64,000 bases of DNA from Arthrobacter tumbae (GCF_016907495.1 NZ_JAFBCC010000001.1:744001-808000), one strand, 5' to 3'; shown: positions 33,173 through 42,771, numbered from the stretch's first letter. Program-made: numbers and translations. The notes: a model not told the origin generated them from the letters alone.

Positions 33173-33199
33173 TTGCTGAAAGTTTCATGAAAATTTTCA
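33173..33199. promoter_or_regulatory. Putative LacI-type operator between pulA and its regulator
   Basis: TTGCTGAAAGTTTCATGAAA followed by ATTTTCA contains the perfect 12-base palindrome TGAAAATTTTCA (33188-33199) and an overlapping AAGTTTCAT-type half-site pair. It sits in the divergent 146-base promoter region, so it probably controls both genes. Confidence 0.55.
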
Positions 33200-33230
33200 T
33201 CGAGCCGTTCCGGCCGGATACGATGGAAAA

Positions 33231-34262
33231 GTGACTCTTCCTCCACCGACCGACAAGCCCCGGCTGGAGGATGTAGCGCGCCATGCCGGAGTGAGCGTGC
33301 CTACGGTTTCGCGAGTGCTCAATGGGCGGAGCGGGGCGTCGAGGGAAACGCGCCAGGCCGTACTGACCGCCATGGATGACCTCGGCTATGAACGGCCCGA
33401 CCGCCTATCGGGCAGAGCCAAGGGGCAGATCGGCATTGTGGTGCCTGATTTGGTCAACCCGATCTTTCCCGCCTTCGCGGGCGCGATCAGCGCTCTGGTG
33501 GCTCCGAATGACTACATCCCCGCGCTCTGCACGCTGCCGGGCGGCGGGGTTCCCGAGGACGAGTACGTGTCCCTTCTCCTGGATCAGGGCGCCCGTGGCC
33601 TCATCTTCGTGTGCGCCGCCCACGCGGACGGCCGTGCAAGCGTTGAGCGGTATCAGCGGCTGCGTGCGCGCGGCATCCCCTTTGTGCTGATCAATGGAAC
33701 ACGGCCGGAGATTGATGCCCCGGCAATTGCCACTGACGATTCCATCGCCATCCAGACCGCCGTCCGCCACCTTGCCTCGCTGGGGCATCGGAACGTCGGC
33801 TTCGCCACCGGCCCGGAACACTTCATCCCCAGCCGCCGGAAGGCGGAAGGGTTCCGTGCCGGCGTGAAACAGCAACTCGGCCAGACCGATCCGTCGACAC
33901 ACACCGCCGTCACCATGTTCAGCATCGAGGGCGGCCACAGCGCCGCCGTCGAGCTGCTGGACTCCGGCCACACCGGCATTGTCTGCGCGTCCGACGTCAT
34001 GGCCCTCGGCGCAATTCGCGCCGCACGCTCGAGGGGGTTGCGCGTACCGGAGGACGTGTCGATCGTCGGATTCGATGACTCACCCCTGATGGCCTTCACC
34101 GACCCACCGCTGACCACCCTCCGGCAGCCCGTCTCAGCCATGGCCGAGGCCGCCGTCCAGGCTCTGCTCACGGAACTCTCCGGCGAACGCAGCAGCCGCA
34201 CCGAGGTCTTGTTCGAGTCGGACCTGATTGTCCGGGGATCCACCACGGCCGCTCCCGGCTGA
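33231..34262 (+). CDS. LacI-family transcriptional regulator
   Basis: 343 residues from GTG 33231. The N-terminal helix-turn-helix LEDVARHAGVSVPTVSRVLN (about residues 11-30) with hinge helix is followed by a periplasmic-binding-protein-like effector domain (IGIVVPDLVNPIFPAF ... VSIVGFDDSPLMAFTDPPLTT). It most likely senses maltodextrin or another glucan breakdown product and represses pulA, judged from the divergent arrangement and the shared palindrome. Confidence 0.9.
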   Translation: MTLPPPTDKPRLEDVARHAGVSVPTVSRVLNGRSGASRETRQAVLTAMDDLGYERPDRLSGRAKGQIGIVVPDLVNPIFPAFAGAISALVAPNDYIPALCTLPGGGVPEDEYVSLLLDQGARGLIFVCAAHADGRASVERYQRLRARGIPFVLINGTRPEIDAPAIATDDSIAIQTAVRHLASLGHRNVGFATGPEHFIPSRRKAEGFRAGVKQQLGQTDPSTHTAVTMFSIEGGHSAAVELLDSGHTGIVCASDVMALGAIRAARSRGLRVPEDVSIVGFDDSPLMAFTDPPLTTLRQPVSAMAEAAVQALLTELSGERSSRTEVLFESDLIVRGSTTAAPG

Positions 34263-34292
34263 CATTTCGCCTGACCTTTACAACCCGTACGA

Positions 34293-34333
34293 TTTCTCGC
34301 AGGTTTGCCTCGCGTCCTCCTCCAATCATCGGC
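34293..34333 (+). repeat. Dispersed 41-base intergenic repeat, copy A
   Basis: The stretch beginning ATTTCTCGCAGGTTTGCCTC matches the reverse complement of 55261-55301 in about 37 of 41 positions. It lies between the LacI gene stop and the oligopeptidase B start. No coding potential seen. Confidence 0.75.
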
Positions 34334-34436
34334 GTGTTCCGCGGCGACACGCACCTGCTCGGTCGAAACCTGCACGGAATCGTCGAGCGCAGGCGGCCCC
34401 GCCGGCAGGCGCACAAGGTTCTGGCAGGATGGAGCC

Positions 34437-36608
34437 ATGACTCTCACCCCTCCCGTTGCCAAGAAGGTCCCCACCGAGCGCACCCACCACGGCGAGACCG
34501 TGATTGACCCCTACGAGTGGATGCGCGCCAGGGACAGCGCCGAGGTCATCGGGCATCTCAAGGACGAGAACGCCTACACCGAGGCAGTCACCGCCGGGCA
34601 GGAACAGCTTCGCCAGGACATCTTCAGCGAAATCAAGAACCGCACGCAGGAAACGGATCTTTCCGTCCCCGCCCGCAAGAAGGACTGGTGGTACTACTCC
34701 CGCACCGAAGAGGGAAAGCAGTACAGCATCCACTGCCGGGTGAAGGCGGCAGATACCGGCAATGTTGCAAGGGACTGGACGCCGCCCGAGGTGGTGGCCG
34801 GCCGGCCCGTCGAAGGCGAACAGGTACTCATCGACAGCAACGCGGAGGCTGAAGGCAAGCCCTTCTTCTCACTGGGCGGCCTCACCGTCAGCGAGGACGG
34901 GAACCTGCTGGCCTTCAGCGTGGACAACGCCGGGGATGAACGTTTCACCCTGCGGATCAAGGACCTGTCCACCGGTCAGCTCCTGCCCGACGAGATCCCC
35001 AACGTCTTCTACGGCCTGGCGTTCTCACCGGACGGAACCCAGGTGTTCTACACCGTCGTCGATGACAGCTGGCGCCCCTACCAGGTGAAATCGCACCGGC
35101 TCGGCACCGCCGTCGGGCAGGACGAGCTGGTCTACCAGGAAGACGACGTCGCCATGTGGACCGGTTTCGACCTCTCCGCCGACCGCACGCAACTCCTCAT
35201 CGGCATCGGGTGCTCGGAATACAGCGAGTACCGCGTGCTGGACCTCGAGAACCAGGAGGCCGGCCTCACCACGCTGATTCCGCGCTCGGACCGCGTCCTC
35301 TATGAGCCGGAACCGCTGCGGATCGAGGGCCGCCTGCACTACCTGCTCACCCACGACCGCGGCGCGAAGAACTCGATGGTCAGCCTCGTGGACGCGGAGC
35401 AGTTCCAGCGCCCGCTCACCGAGCAGGAGTGGTTGCCGGTGATCAGGCACGACGACGCCGTCCGCGTCCACGGTGCCACCGTCACCGCGACGCACGTCCT
35501 GGTTTCGGTCCGCAAGGACACCACCATGCGCGTGCAGATCCTGCCCCGGGAAGGCCTCGGCACGCCGGCACAGCCGGTGCCGCTCGAGCCGGCCTTCGAC
35601 GAAGCCCTGTACACCTGCAACCTGGCCGGCGCCGAGTTTGAATCCCCCGTGATCCGGCTTTCCTACGCCTCCTACTTCACTCCGCCGCGGGTCTATGACT
35701 ACCTGCTCGACGGCGGTGTACTCACCCTGCGCAAGGAGACTGAAGTGCGCGGCGGGTACCGCTCGGAGGACTACGTCGCCGAGCGCCAGTGGGCGACGGC
35801 GGCGGACGGCACGCAGATCCCGCTCTCCGTCCTTCGGCGCCGGGACCTGCAGCAGGACGGCAGCAACCCGGCCGTTGTCTACGCCTATGGCAGCTACGAA
35901 ATCAGCATGGATCCGGCGTTCTCCATCTCGCGCCTGTCACTGCTTGACCGCGGAGTGATCTTCGTCGTCGCGCATATCCGCGGTGGCGGGGAGATGGGGC
36001 GCACCTGGTACGAGAAGGGGAAGAAGCTCGAGAAGAAGAACACCTTCACGGACTTCGTCGACGCAACCACTCATCTGGGCGAGTCAGGCTGGGTGGATTC
36101 GGGCAGGATTGCCGCTATCGGCGGTTCCGCCGGCGGGCTCCTGATGGGTGCCGTGGCCAACCTGGCTCCCGAGAAGTATCGCGCGATTGTGGCGCAGGTT
36201 CCGTTCGTGGATGCCCTGACCACCATTCTGGATCCCGAGCTTCCCCTGTCCGCACTGGAATGGGAGGAGTGGGGCAATCCCATCACGGACGCCGAAGTCT
36301 ACCGGTACATGAAGGAATACACCCCATACGAGAACATCCGCGCGGCCGCGTACCCGCGAATCGCTGCGGTGACCAGCTTCAACGACACCCGGGTGCTCTA
36401 CGTGGAGCCGGCCAAATGGGTGGCGAGGCTGCGCGAGGAATCGACCGGCAGTGAGCCGATTGTCCTCAAGACGGAGATGGACGGCGGCCACGGCGGCGCA
36501 AGCGGGCGGTACGAGCAGTGGAAGGACGTCGCCTGGGATTACGCGTTCGTGGCTGACGCATTGGGCGCCACCAGGGTGCTTTCGGGGGCGAGCAGTATCG
36601 CGGGGTGA
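34437..36608 (+). CDS. ptrB: Oligopeptidase B (S9A serine peptidase)
   Basis: 723 residues from ATG 34437 (GGAG before it); the open frame reaches upstream to 34305 but crosses the dispersed repeat. The N-terminal seven-bladed propeller is followed by an alpha/beta-hydrolase domain with the nucleophile in IGGSAGGLLMG (Ser about 563), Asp in SFNDTRVLY (about 649) and His in DGGHGGASGRY (about 684). It cleaves short peptides after basic residues, in the cytoplasm since no signal peptide is present. Full length for the family. Confidence 0.92.
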   Translation: MTLTPPVAKKVPTERTHHGETVIDPYEWMRARDSAEVIGHLKDENAYTEAVTAGQEQLRQDIFSEIKNRTQETDLSVPARKKDWWYYSRTEEGKQYSIHCRVKAADTGNVARDWTPPEVVAGRPVEGEQVLIDSNAEAEGKPFFSLGGLTVSEDGNLLAFSVDNAGDERFTLRIKDLSTGQLLPDEIPNVFYGLAFSPDGTQVFYTVVDDSWRPYQVKSHRLGTAVGQDELVYQEDDVAMWTGFDLSADRTQLLIGIGCSEYSEYRVLDLENQEAGLTTLIPRSDRVLYEPEPLRIEGRLHYLLTHDRGAKNSMVSLVDAEQFQRPLTEQEWLPVIRHDDAVRVHGATVTATHVLVSVRKDTTMRVQILPREGLGTPAQPVPLEPAFDEALYTCNLAGAEFESPVIRLSYASYFTPPRVYDYLLDGGVLTLRKETEVRGGYRSEDYVAERQWATAADGTQIPLSVLRRRDLQQDGSNPAVVYAYGSYEISMDPAFSISRLSLLDRGVIFVVAHIRGGGEMGRTWYEKGKKLEKKNTFTDFVDATTHLGESGWVDSGRIAAIGGSAGGLLMGAVANLAPEKYRAIVAQVPFVDALTTILDPELPLSALEWEEWGNPITDAEVYRYMKEYTPYENIRAAAYPRIAAVTSFNDTRVLYVEPAKWVARLREESTGSEPIVLKTEMDGGHGGASGRYEQWKDVAWDYAFVADALGATRVLSGASSIAG

Positions 36609-36749
36609 ATCGCCGGGATTTCCGGGTGCTGTTGCGATCCTTCAGCGCCAGGGCTCCGAACACCCCATATGGAAAATACAGACGTGGCAGGAGCTCTGGC
36701 CTGCGTCCCGCGGCGGACAACGGCAGCCCGGCGTCGGTATAGTTGACGG

Positions 36750-38063
36750 ATGGACAGCAAGGGTGCCGGATCGGCACATGCTGCGACGACGGTGGGAGAA
36801 CCCGACTCCCAACCCGACCTCGGCTTACCCCAGATCCTTGGCGGGCGGTACAGGCTTGACGCCCTCCTCGGTCAGGGAGGCATGGCCTCAGTGCACAAGG
36901 CGCGGGATGAAGTGCTTGACCGGGATGTGGCAGTCAAGGTGTTTCACACCGGGTCGATCAAACCCGAGGACGAGGCGCGCCAGCGGGCGGAAGCCCAGAT
37001 TCTCGCGGGGCTGAACCACCGCAACCTCGTTACCGTTTTCGATATCGGCACTGACACCTCGGACCTCCACCACCGCACCTTCCTGGTCATGGAGTTGATC
37101 ACGGGCCAGGATCTTCATCGGACACATTTCCATGCACCTCTCAGCGCCGAAGAGACGAAGGCCATGGGAAGGGGCGTGGCCCAGGCCCTGGCCTACATTC
37201 ACAGCCAGCGGGTGATTCACCGCGATGTGAAACCGGCCAACATCCTCCTCGGCACCAGCGGCAATCCACACCGCGCAGAGAACCCCAAACTCACAGATTT
37301 CGGCATAGCCCGCCTCGTGGAGGAAGCCCACCTGACTGCGACGGGTCAATCCGTCGGCACCGCCGCGTACTTCAGCCCCGAGCAGGCCGAAGGCCTTGCG
37401 GCCACGGCTGCCAGCGACATCTACTCCCTCGGGCTGGTGCTGCTTGAGTGCCTCACAGGCGAGACGCCCTTCCCCGGTCCGGCGGCGGCGTCAGCAGCCG
37501 CGCGTCTTCATCGCGATCCGGTGATCCCCGCATCGCCGGACAGCGACTGGGGTCGGCTGCTCAGGGACATGACGCATCGGAATCCGGCAGCCCGCCCGTC
37601 GGCGGAGGATGTTGCCCGCGCACTTAGTGCACCATCCATGACAGCGGGCGGAACGGCCGGGATTAAGAAGGACTCGACGGCAGCATCGCAACCCCCTACG
37701 GAGCCACAGGAGCACATCCCGCACCGGCCGGACCCGCAGCCGACTACGGCGCAACAACCGCTGCAAAATTGGCGCGGAGCTGCGCTGCAAACACCCAACG
37801 ACGACGGCGGCAAGGAGGGCGACGATGAGTGGCCGGTAAATGCCCACTCAACTGAGCCCGCAGCTCCGCAGAGGCGGAGAAAGCCCCGCGCGCTCCGATG
37901 GGCGCTGATCGCACTCGCAGCGGCCCTGACGCTCCTGATTGCAGTGGTCATCCTCGTACCCGTCCTGATGTCCGGAACTGACTCCGAGACCGTCAACTAC
38001 CCTCCGGCACCAGGAGAACTCGGTGTCCTCCTCGAAGAATTACAGGAAAGCGTGACCCCGTGA
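36750..38063 (+). CDS. Membrane Ser/Thr protein kinase
   Basis: 437 residues. The kinase domain spans about residues 28-290: LGQGGMASV (Gly loop), VAVKVF (Lys about 61), HRDVKPANIL (about 157) and TDFGIARL (about 183), with activation loop SVGTAAYFSPEQAEG. A Pro/Thr-rich juxtamembrane stretch, a basic patch and one transmembrane helix (about 382-405) lead to a short outer tail. PknB/PknA type without PASTA domains. It overlaps the lipoprotein gene by four bases, so that protein may be its partner. Confidence 0.92.
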   Translation: MDSKGAGSAHAATTVGEPDSQPDLGLPQILGGRYRLDALLGQGGMASVHKARDEVLDRDVAVKVFHTGSIKPEDEARQRAEAQILAGLNHRNLVTVFDIGTDTSDLHHRTFLVMELITGQDLHRTHFHAPLSAEETKAMGRGVAQALAYIHSQRVIHRDVKPANILLGTSGNPHRAENPKLTDFGIARLVEEAHLTATGQSVGTAAYFSPEQAEGLAATAASDIYSLGLVLLECLTGETPFPGPAAASAAARLHRDPVIPASPDSDWGRLLRDMTHRNPAARPSAEDVARALSAPSMTAGGTAGIKKDSTAASQPPTEPQEHIPHRPDPQPTTAQQPLQNWRGAALQTPNDDGGKEGDDEWPVNAHSTEPAAPQRRRKPRALRWALIALAAALTLLIAVVILVPVLMSGTDSETVNYPPAPGELGVLLEELQESVTP

Positions 38064-38812
38064 CCACGAAGAGAACTCGCCGGTACGCTGCAGCGGCAGC
38101 GCTGGCTGTGGCCCTGCTGAGCGGCTGCAGCCTCGCTCCGGACTACGGTGCTGCCGCCTCGCGGCAATTACAGGCCGACGTCCTGGAAGTTACGCAATTG
38201 TCTGTCGACGGCGATTTCACAGAGGCACAGGATGCGCTGGACAGTCTCAGCATGCGTCTGGCGACGCTTGGTTTCATCGGCGCGGTCGAGCCTGCACAAC
38301 AGCAACAGATCGAAGAAGCGATAGCCAATCTCCGGGCGTACTTCGAACGCGCATTGCGCGACCGCACACCCTCTGCTCCAGCCACGCCTCCAGAACCAGC
38401 GACGCCGACACCGGACCAATCACAAAGAGAACTCCAACCGGCGCCGCCCGCACCGGGCCCGGTACCGCCGCCCGCACCGGCTCCGGCTCCCGTTCCGGTT
38501 CCGGTTCCCGACACATCAAGTGCGCCCGAGCCGGATCCCGCACCCGCGCCTGACCCTGTCCCCGACCCAGCGCCGAGCCAGGTTCCCGAACCCGACCCCG
38601 AACCCACTGAGCCTGCCCCCGTTGAACCCCCTCTCCCAACGACGCCGGTGCCCGCTCCGACCCCTCCCGGCCCGTCAGCGCCGGCCGTGCCGGAACCTCC
38701 GCTTCCGTCCGCACCGGCCATCGGACCACCGACAAGTCCCGCTCCACCGGCAAGCCCTGAACCACCAGCGTCATCTGTTCCGTCAGCGCCGCCGGATTCA
38801 TCAGCCGCGTAG
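38060..38812 (+). CDS. Proline-rich lipoprotein coupled to the kinase
   Basis: 250 residues from GTG 38060 (GTGA overlap with the kinase stop). Lipobox LLSGC gives a lipidated Cys near residue 23. A helical domain of about 80 residues (LQADVLEVTQLSVDGDFTEA ... IANLRAYFERAL) is followed by about 140 residues of Pro/Ala/Glu repeats (for example PAPAPAPVPVPVP). The layout suggests a surface-anchored stalk through the cell wall. The coupling to the kinase suggests a sensor or regulated surface protein. Confidence 0.8.
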   Translation: MTTKRTRRYAAAAALAVALLSGCSLAPDYGAAASRQLQADVLEVTQLSVDGDFTEAQDALDSLSMRLATLGFIGAVEPAQQQQIEEAIANLRAYFERALRDRTPSAPATPPEPATPTPDQSQRELQPAPPAPGPVPPPAPAPAPVPVPVPDTSSAPEPDPAPAPDPVPDPAPSQVPEPDPEPTEPAPVEPPLPTTPVPAPTPPGPSAPAVPEPPLPSAPAIGPPTSPAPPASPEPPASSVPSAPPDSSAA

Positions 38813-38874
38813 GGCACGGCGAACGTTGCGCGTCCCCGTTCCCGCTTCGCCGGAGACACCGCCCCGGCGCACGA

Positions 38875-40737
38875 TCACTGGCCGAGGGGAAGGACGACGC
38901 CGCTGGCGGTCTCGTTGCGCGGTTCGGCTCCGATTCGGGCAACAGTGCCGTCCTCGGTGATCTCGAGGATGTTGGCGGTGCCGAAAATTCCCTGGCCTAC
39001 TGCGATGTTGTGTCCGCGTGAGCGCAATTCAGCGATGGCGGCGGGCGCGAAGCTTGTCTCCACGTGCAGGATGTTGTCCGCCGGGTAGGGGAAGATCGAT
39101 TGCGGGAATGACGTGCTGACGAAGCGGGGCTGTGCAACCGCTTCCTGCGGAGAAAGACCGAAAGCCACGACGTTCATGAACTGCTGGAGCTGCGCCTGCG
39201 GCTGGGTATCGACGCCGGTGTTCCCGCCCAGCAGGTACGGCCGGCCGTCGCGCATCACCATGTAGGGGTTGGACGTGTGCCGCACGGTCGCGCCCGGAGC
39301 GACCACATTCACGTTCTCCGGGTCCACTGACATGAACTTCATGCGCTCGTTGATGTGGATACCGGTCTCCCCCACCACGAGGAATTGCCCGCCGAGGCTG
39401 GTGGTGATGGCGGCGGCGTTGCCCTCGCTGTCCGTGACATGGAACGTGGTGGTGTCAGTTGATTGGCGGTCCAGACCCGCTGCAATCGGCCACTCCGCGG
39501 CCGTGTCCATATCGATTCGGGTGCGCTGGGCTACGGCGTAATCATCTGAGAGCAGTTCGTCCACCGGCACGTCGGTACGGTCAGGGTCGCCGACATACGC
39601 GAACCGGTCCGCATAGGCGAGCTTCACTGCTTCGACCTGCCGATGAATGACATCGGGATCGGAGGGCGACCTGCCCGACCAGTCCTCCGTCTTCAATATG
39701 TTCAGCGCCATCAGCATAGCGATGCCCTGGCTGTTGGGCGGGTTCTGCAGAACCTGCAGCCCACCGCCCCAGTCGATGGAAATCGGATCCACCTGCTCCG
39801 CCTCGTAGCCGGCGAAATCTTCCAGGGTGAAGTAGCCGCCGAACTCGTCGGAGTACTGCACGATCGCTTCGGCCAACGGTCCCCGGTAGAAATAGTCGCG
39901 GGCGGCCTGGATACCGGCCGCGTGGGATGCTGCCGCGTCGCCGGCGGTGGCGGCGCCGTCGTCGTAAGCGGTTGCAAGCGCTTCGAGGGTGTCGGCGAGG
40001 TCAGACTGGGTGACAGTCTGGCCTGTGGCAACGAGGCCGCCGCCGCGCAGGTACAGCTCGCTGAGCTTCGGAGAGTTCCGGATGTTCTGTTCCTGCAGGG
40101 TGAGCCAGAAGGTCATCTCGCTGCTGACGGGATAGCCGGCGCGCGCCGTTTCGATCGCAGGGGCCAGGACCTCCCGCAGCGGCAGGTTCCCGTGGTCCCG
40201 CAACCAGAGCATCCAGCCGTCCCAGGCACCGGGCAGGATGGCCTGGTGAATGCCATATTCACCGGCGCGGGGAGTGTAGTCCTCGAGCGTTGCCTTGCTG
40301 CCTACCGGCCCCACAGCGTTGAGGCTGGTGACGTCCTGAATGCCGGCGTCGTAATAGAGCGCCCAGGTGTCGCCGCCGAGCACGCTCGAATAGAAGGGTT
40401 CCACGACGCTCAGCACGGCGGCGACCGCGACTGCGGAGTCCGCTGCCGACCCGCCTGCGGTAAGGATCCTCGCGCCGGCGTCCGTAGCCAGCGAGTTCGA
40501 CGAGACGACGGCTTCGACGTGCTGATCCTGCGGCGGCTCCGGGCTGGTGGAGGACGGTGAGGGGCTGAGGAGGGACGGTGAAGGCGACGGCGTTGGCGTC
40601 TCAGGCGCTGGTAGGGAGGCTGGTTGGGAGGCTGGCGCTTCGGCGGCGGGAGACGGTGCTTCCTGAGCTGTGCAGGCTGTCAACGCCATTCCGGCGCAGA
40701 GGAGGGCGGCGAGGGACCGGCGAATCGAGTGTCGCAA
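38875..40737 (-). CDS. ggt: Gamma-glutamyltransferase, lipoprotein form
   Basis: 620 residues from a TTG start at 40737 (AAGGGG upstream). A lipoprotein signal (ALTAC, Cys about 22) and a Pro/Ser linker precede an Ntn-hydrolase. The autoprocessing Thr is in DTTTFHVTDSEGNAAA (about residue 430), and the beta subunit has the glycine pair region HTSNPYMVMRDGRPYLLGGN. It moves the gamma-glutamyl group of glutathione or gamma-glutamyl peptides, here outside the membrane. The closing VVLPLGQ is unremarkable. Confidence 0.9.
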   Translation of the reverse strand: MRHSIRRSLAALLCAGMALTACTAQEAPSPAAEAPASQPASLPAPETPTPSPSPSLLSPSPSSTSPEPPQDQHVEAVVSSNSLATDAGARILTAGGSAADSAVAVAAVLSVVEPFYSSVLGGDTWALYYDAGIQDVTSLNAVGPVGSKATLEDYTPRAGEYGIHQAILPGAWDGWMLWLRDHGNLPLREVLAPAIETARAGYPVSSEMTFWLTLQEQNIRNSPKLSELYLRGGGLVATGQTVTQSDLADTLEALATAYDDGAATAGDAAASHAAGIQAARDYFYRGPLAEAIVQYSDEFGGYFTLEDFAGYEAEQVDPISIDWGGGLQVLQNPPNSQGIAMLMALNILKTEDWSGRSPSDPDVIHRQVEAVKLAYADRFAYVGDPDRTDVPVDELLSDDYAVAQRTRIDMDTAAEWPIAAGLDRQSTDTTTFHVTDSEGNAAAITTSLGGQFLVVGETGIHINERMKFMSVDPENVNVVAPGATVRHTSNPYMVMRDGRPYLLGGNTGVDTQPQAQLQQFMNVVAFGLSPQEAVAQPRFVSTSFPQSIFPYPADNILHVETSFAPAAIAELRSRGHNIAVGQGIFGTANILEITEDGTVARIGAEPRNETASGVVLPLGQ

Positions 40738-40873
40738 GCGCGTACCCCTTTCGATTCAGGGACGCTGTGCCGAAAGACTAGCACCGTGACTCCGTTTCTT
40801 CACCTGTTTTCCACCGGCATCATGAACGCCACAATGCCTTCATCTGCTTGACAGTTACGGCGGTTCCGGTATT

Positions 40874-40893
40874 ACCTAATGAACGATCGGTAA
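40874..40893 (+). promoter_or_regulatory. PaaR-type operator upstream of paaI-paaK
   Basis: ACCTAATGAACGATCGGTAA, matching the reverse complement of the paaA site at most positions (GAACGATCGGTAA half strongest). It lies 20 bases before the paaI start. Confidence 0.75.
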
Positions 40894-40912
40894 ATAATTC
40901 TGAGAGGCCTGT

Positions 40913-41389
40913 ATGAAGGACACTGACGTCCGCCCTGCGCACCCTATCCTCGAACAGGATCACGCCTCCCACTGGCTGGGAATCGAAGTGCTCCGCCTCG
41001 CAGACGGGCATGCGACCATCACCATGCGTCTACGCGAGGAAATGCTCAACGGCTTTGGGATCGCGCACGGCGGCATGGTCTTTGCCTTCGCGGATTCCGC
41101 CTTCGCGCTGGCCTGCAATCCGCCCGGCGAGACGGAGACGATCACCGTTGCCTCCGGCGTCGACATCAACTTTCTTGCCCCCGCTTTCCCGGGCGATCTG
41201 CTGACCGCGGTCGCTGACCGAAAAGCCTCCGCCGGCCGGAGCGGCCTCTATGACATTTCCATCACTGCCGCGAACGACGACGGCGACACCCGCCTGATTG
41301 CCGAGTTCCGCGGCCGCTCGCGCACCGTTCCCAATAAGGCCGGCCGCGATGCTCCATCCACGAACCAGCCCGAGACGAGGACCTCATGA
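40913..41389 (+). CDS. paaI: Hydroxyphenylacetyl-CoA thioesterase PaaI
   Basis: 158 residues, hotdog fold. LNGFGIAHGGMVFAFADSAFA (about residues 44-64) carries the HGGxxxxxxD-type active-site motif of PaaI, and SGVDINFLAPAFPGDLL follows. It hydrolyses CoA esters that stall in the pathway, freeing CoA. ATG 40913 has GAGAGG five bases upstream. It overlaps paaK by four bases (ATGA), so the two are coupled. Confidence 0.9.
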   Translation: MKDTDVRPAHPILEQDHASHWLGIEVLRLADGHATITMRLREEMLNGFGIAHGGMVFAFADSAFALACNPPGETETITVASGVDINFLAPAFPGDLLTAVADRKASAGRSGLYDISITAANDDGDTRLIAEFRGRSRTVPNKAGRDAPSTNQPETRTS

Positions 41390-42717
41390 GCACTACGGCC
41401 ATCAAGGCGACGGCAGCGGATGCAGCCACCTTGGACCCGGAGGAAAGCTATGACCGGGGGCGCATCGAGGAACTCCAGCTCGAGCGGCTGCAGTGGACGG
41501 TGAAGTACGCCTACGAGAATGTGGACCTTTACCGCCGCAAGTTCGACGACGCCGGCATCCACCCTGAGGACCTTCGCGAACTCTCCGACCTGGCCAAGTT
41601 CCCCTACACCACCAAGGAAGACCTCCGGCAGACGTACCCCTTCGGGATGTTCGCGGTTCCGCAGGAGCGCGTGGCCCGCATTCACGCGTCGTCGGGCACC
41701 ACCGGGCGGCCCACGGTTGTTGGTTACACTTCCGGGGATCTCGACCGGTGGGCGTCGCTGGTTGCGCGGTGCCTGCGGGCCAGCGGTGTCAAGAAGGGCG
41801 ACAAGGTGCACAACGCCTACGGCTACGGGCTCTTCACGGGCGGACTGGGCGCACACTTCGGAGCGGAGAAACTTGGCTGCACCGTCATCCCGATCTCCGG
41901 CGGGCAGACCGAGCGCCAGGTGCAGCTCATCCAGGACTTCGAGCCGGATGCCATCCTCAGCACCCCCACCTACCTGCTCACCATCCTTGACGCGATGGTG
42001 GCCGCCGGCGTTGATCCGAAGGCTACGTCCCTCAAGACTGCCGTACTGGGTGCGGAGCCCTGGACTGACCGGATGCGTATCGAGCTTGAGCAGCGCATGG
42101 GATTCGACGCGTGTGACATCTATGGACTGTCCGAGGTGATGGGCCCCGGCGTCGCGGGTGAATGCGTCGAGACGAAGGACGGCTCGCACATCTGGGAGGA
42201 TCACTTCCGGCCAGAGATTATCGATCCTTTCACTGACGCAGTGCTCGACGACGGCCAGTCCGGTGAGCTTGTCTTCACCTCCCTCACCAAGGAGGCGCTG
42301 CCGATCATCCGGTACCGCACGCATGACCTGACCCGGCTGCTTCCCGGCACTGCCCGCCCCGGCATGCGCCGGATGGACCGGATCACCGGGCGCAGCGACG
42401 ACATGATCATCCTGCGCGGTGTGAACCTCTTCCCCACGCAGATCGAGGAGATCGCGCTCCGCATCCCTGCGCTCAGCCCGCATTTCCAGCTGGAGCTCAC
42501 TCGTCCCGAGGGACAGCGGATGGACCAGTTGACCATACGGATTGAGCCGCGGGAAGGCGTAAGCGCTGACGATGCTGCTGCGGCCGCGTCCGAGCTGAGC
42601 GCGCAGATCAAGATCCACATCGGTTCAAGCTGCGCGGTGTCCGTCGTCGAGAGCGGGTCCCTGGCGCGCTCGAGTGGGAAGCTGAAGCGGATCTACGACC
42701 TGCGGCCGAAGGTGTAG
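41386..42717 (+). CDS. paaK: Phenylacetate-CoA ligase PaaK
   Basis: 443 residues of the ANL superfamily. The AMP-binding loop is ASSGTTGRPTVVGY (about residue 101), then DIYGLSEVMGPGVA (about 248) and the hinge RSDDMIILRGVNLFPTQIEE. It activates phenylacetate with ATP and CoA, the entry step of the pathway and the source of the PaaR inducer. Normal length; coupled to paaI and followed 54 bases later by paaR. Confidence 0.95.
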   Translation: MSTTAIKATAADAATLDPEESYDRGRIEELQLERLQWTVKYAYENVDLYRRKFDDAGIHPEDLRELSDLAKFPYTTKEDLRQTYPFGMFAVPQERVARIHASSGTTGRPTVVGYTSGDLDRWASLVARCLRASGVKKGDKVHNAYGYGLFTGGLGAHFGAEKLGCTVIPISGGQTERQVQLIQDFEPDAILSTPTYLLTILDAMVAAGVDPKATSLKTAVLGAEPWTDRMRIELEQRMGFDACDIYGLSEVMGPGVAGECVETKDGSHIWEDHFRPEIIDPFTDAVLDDGQSGELVFTSLTKEALPIIRYRTHDLTRLLPGTARPGMRRMDRITGRSDDMIILRGVNLFPTQIEEIALRIPALSPHFQLELTRPEGQRMDQLTIRIEPREGVSADDAAAAASELSAQIKIHIGSSCAVSVVESGSLARSSGKLKRIYDLRPKV

Positions 42718-42740
42718 CGGCATGGTGCACAGCGTCCATT

Positions 42741-42759
42741 CTGACCGAACGTTCATGCG
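42741..42759 (+). promoter_or_regulatory. PaaR-type operator upstream of paaR
   Basis: CTGACCGAACGTTCATGCG contains the half-site ACCGAACGTTC; it lies 13 bases before the regulator's ATG, consistent with autoregulation. Confidence 0.65.
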
Positions 42760-42771
42760 AAAATAGCCGGT

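Noticed and set aside
39643..40560. Long + strand frame opposite the gamma-glutamyltransferase gene
   Set aside because: Antisense shadow produced by GC-rich codon use; no ribosome site or domain.
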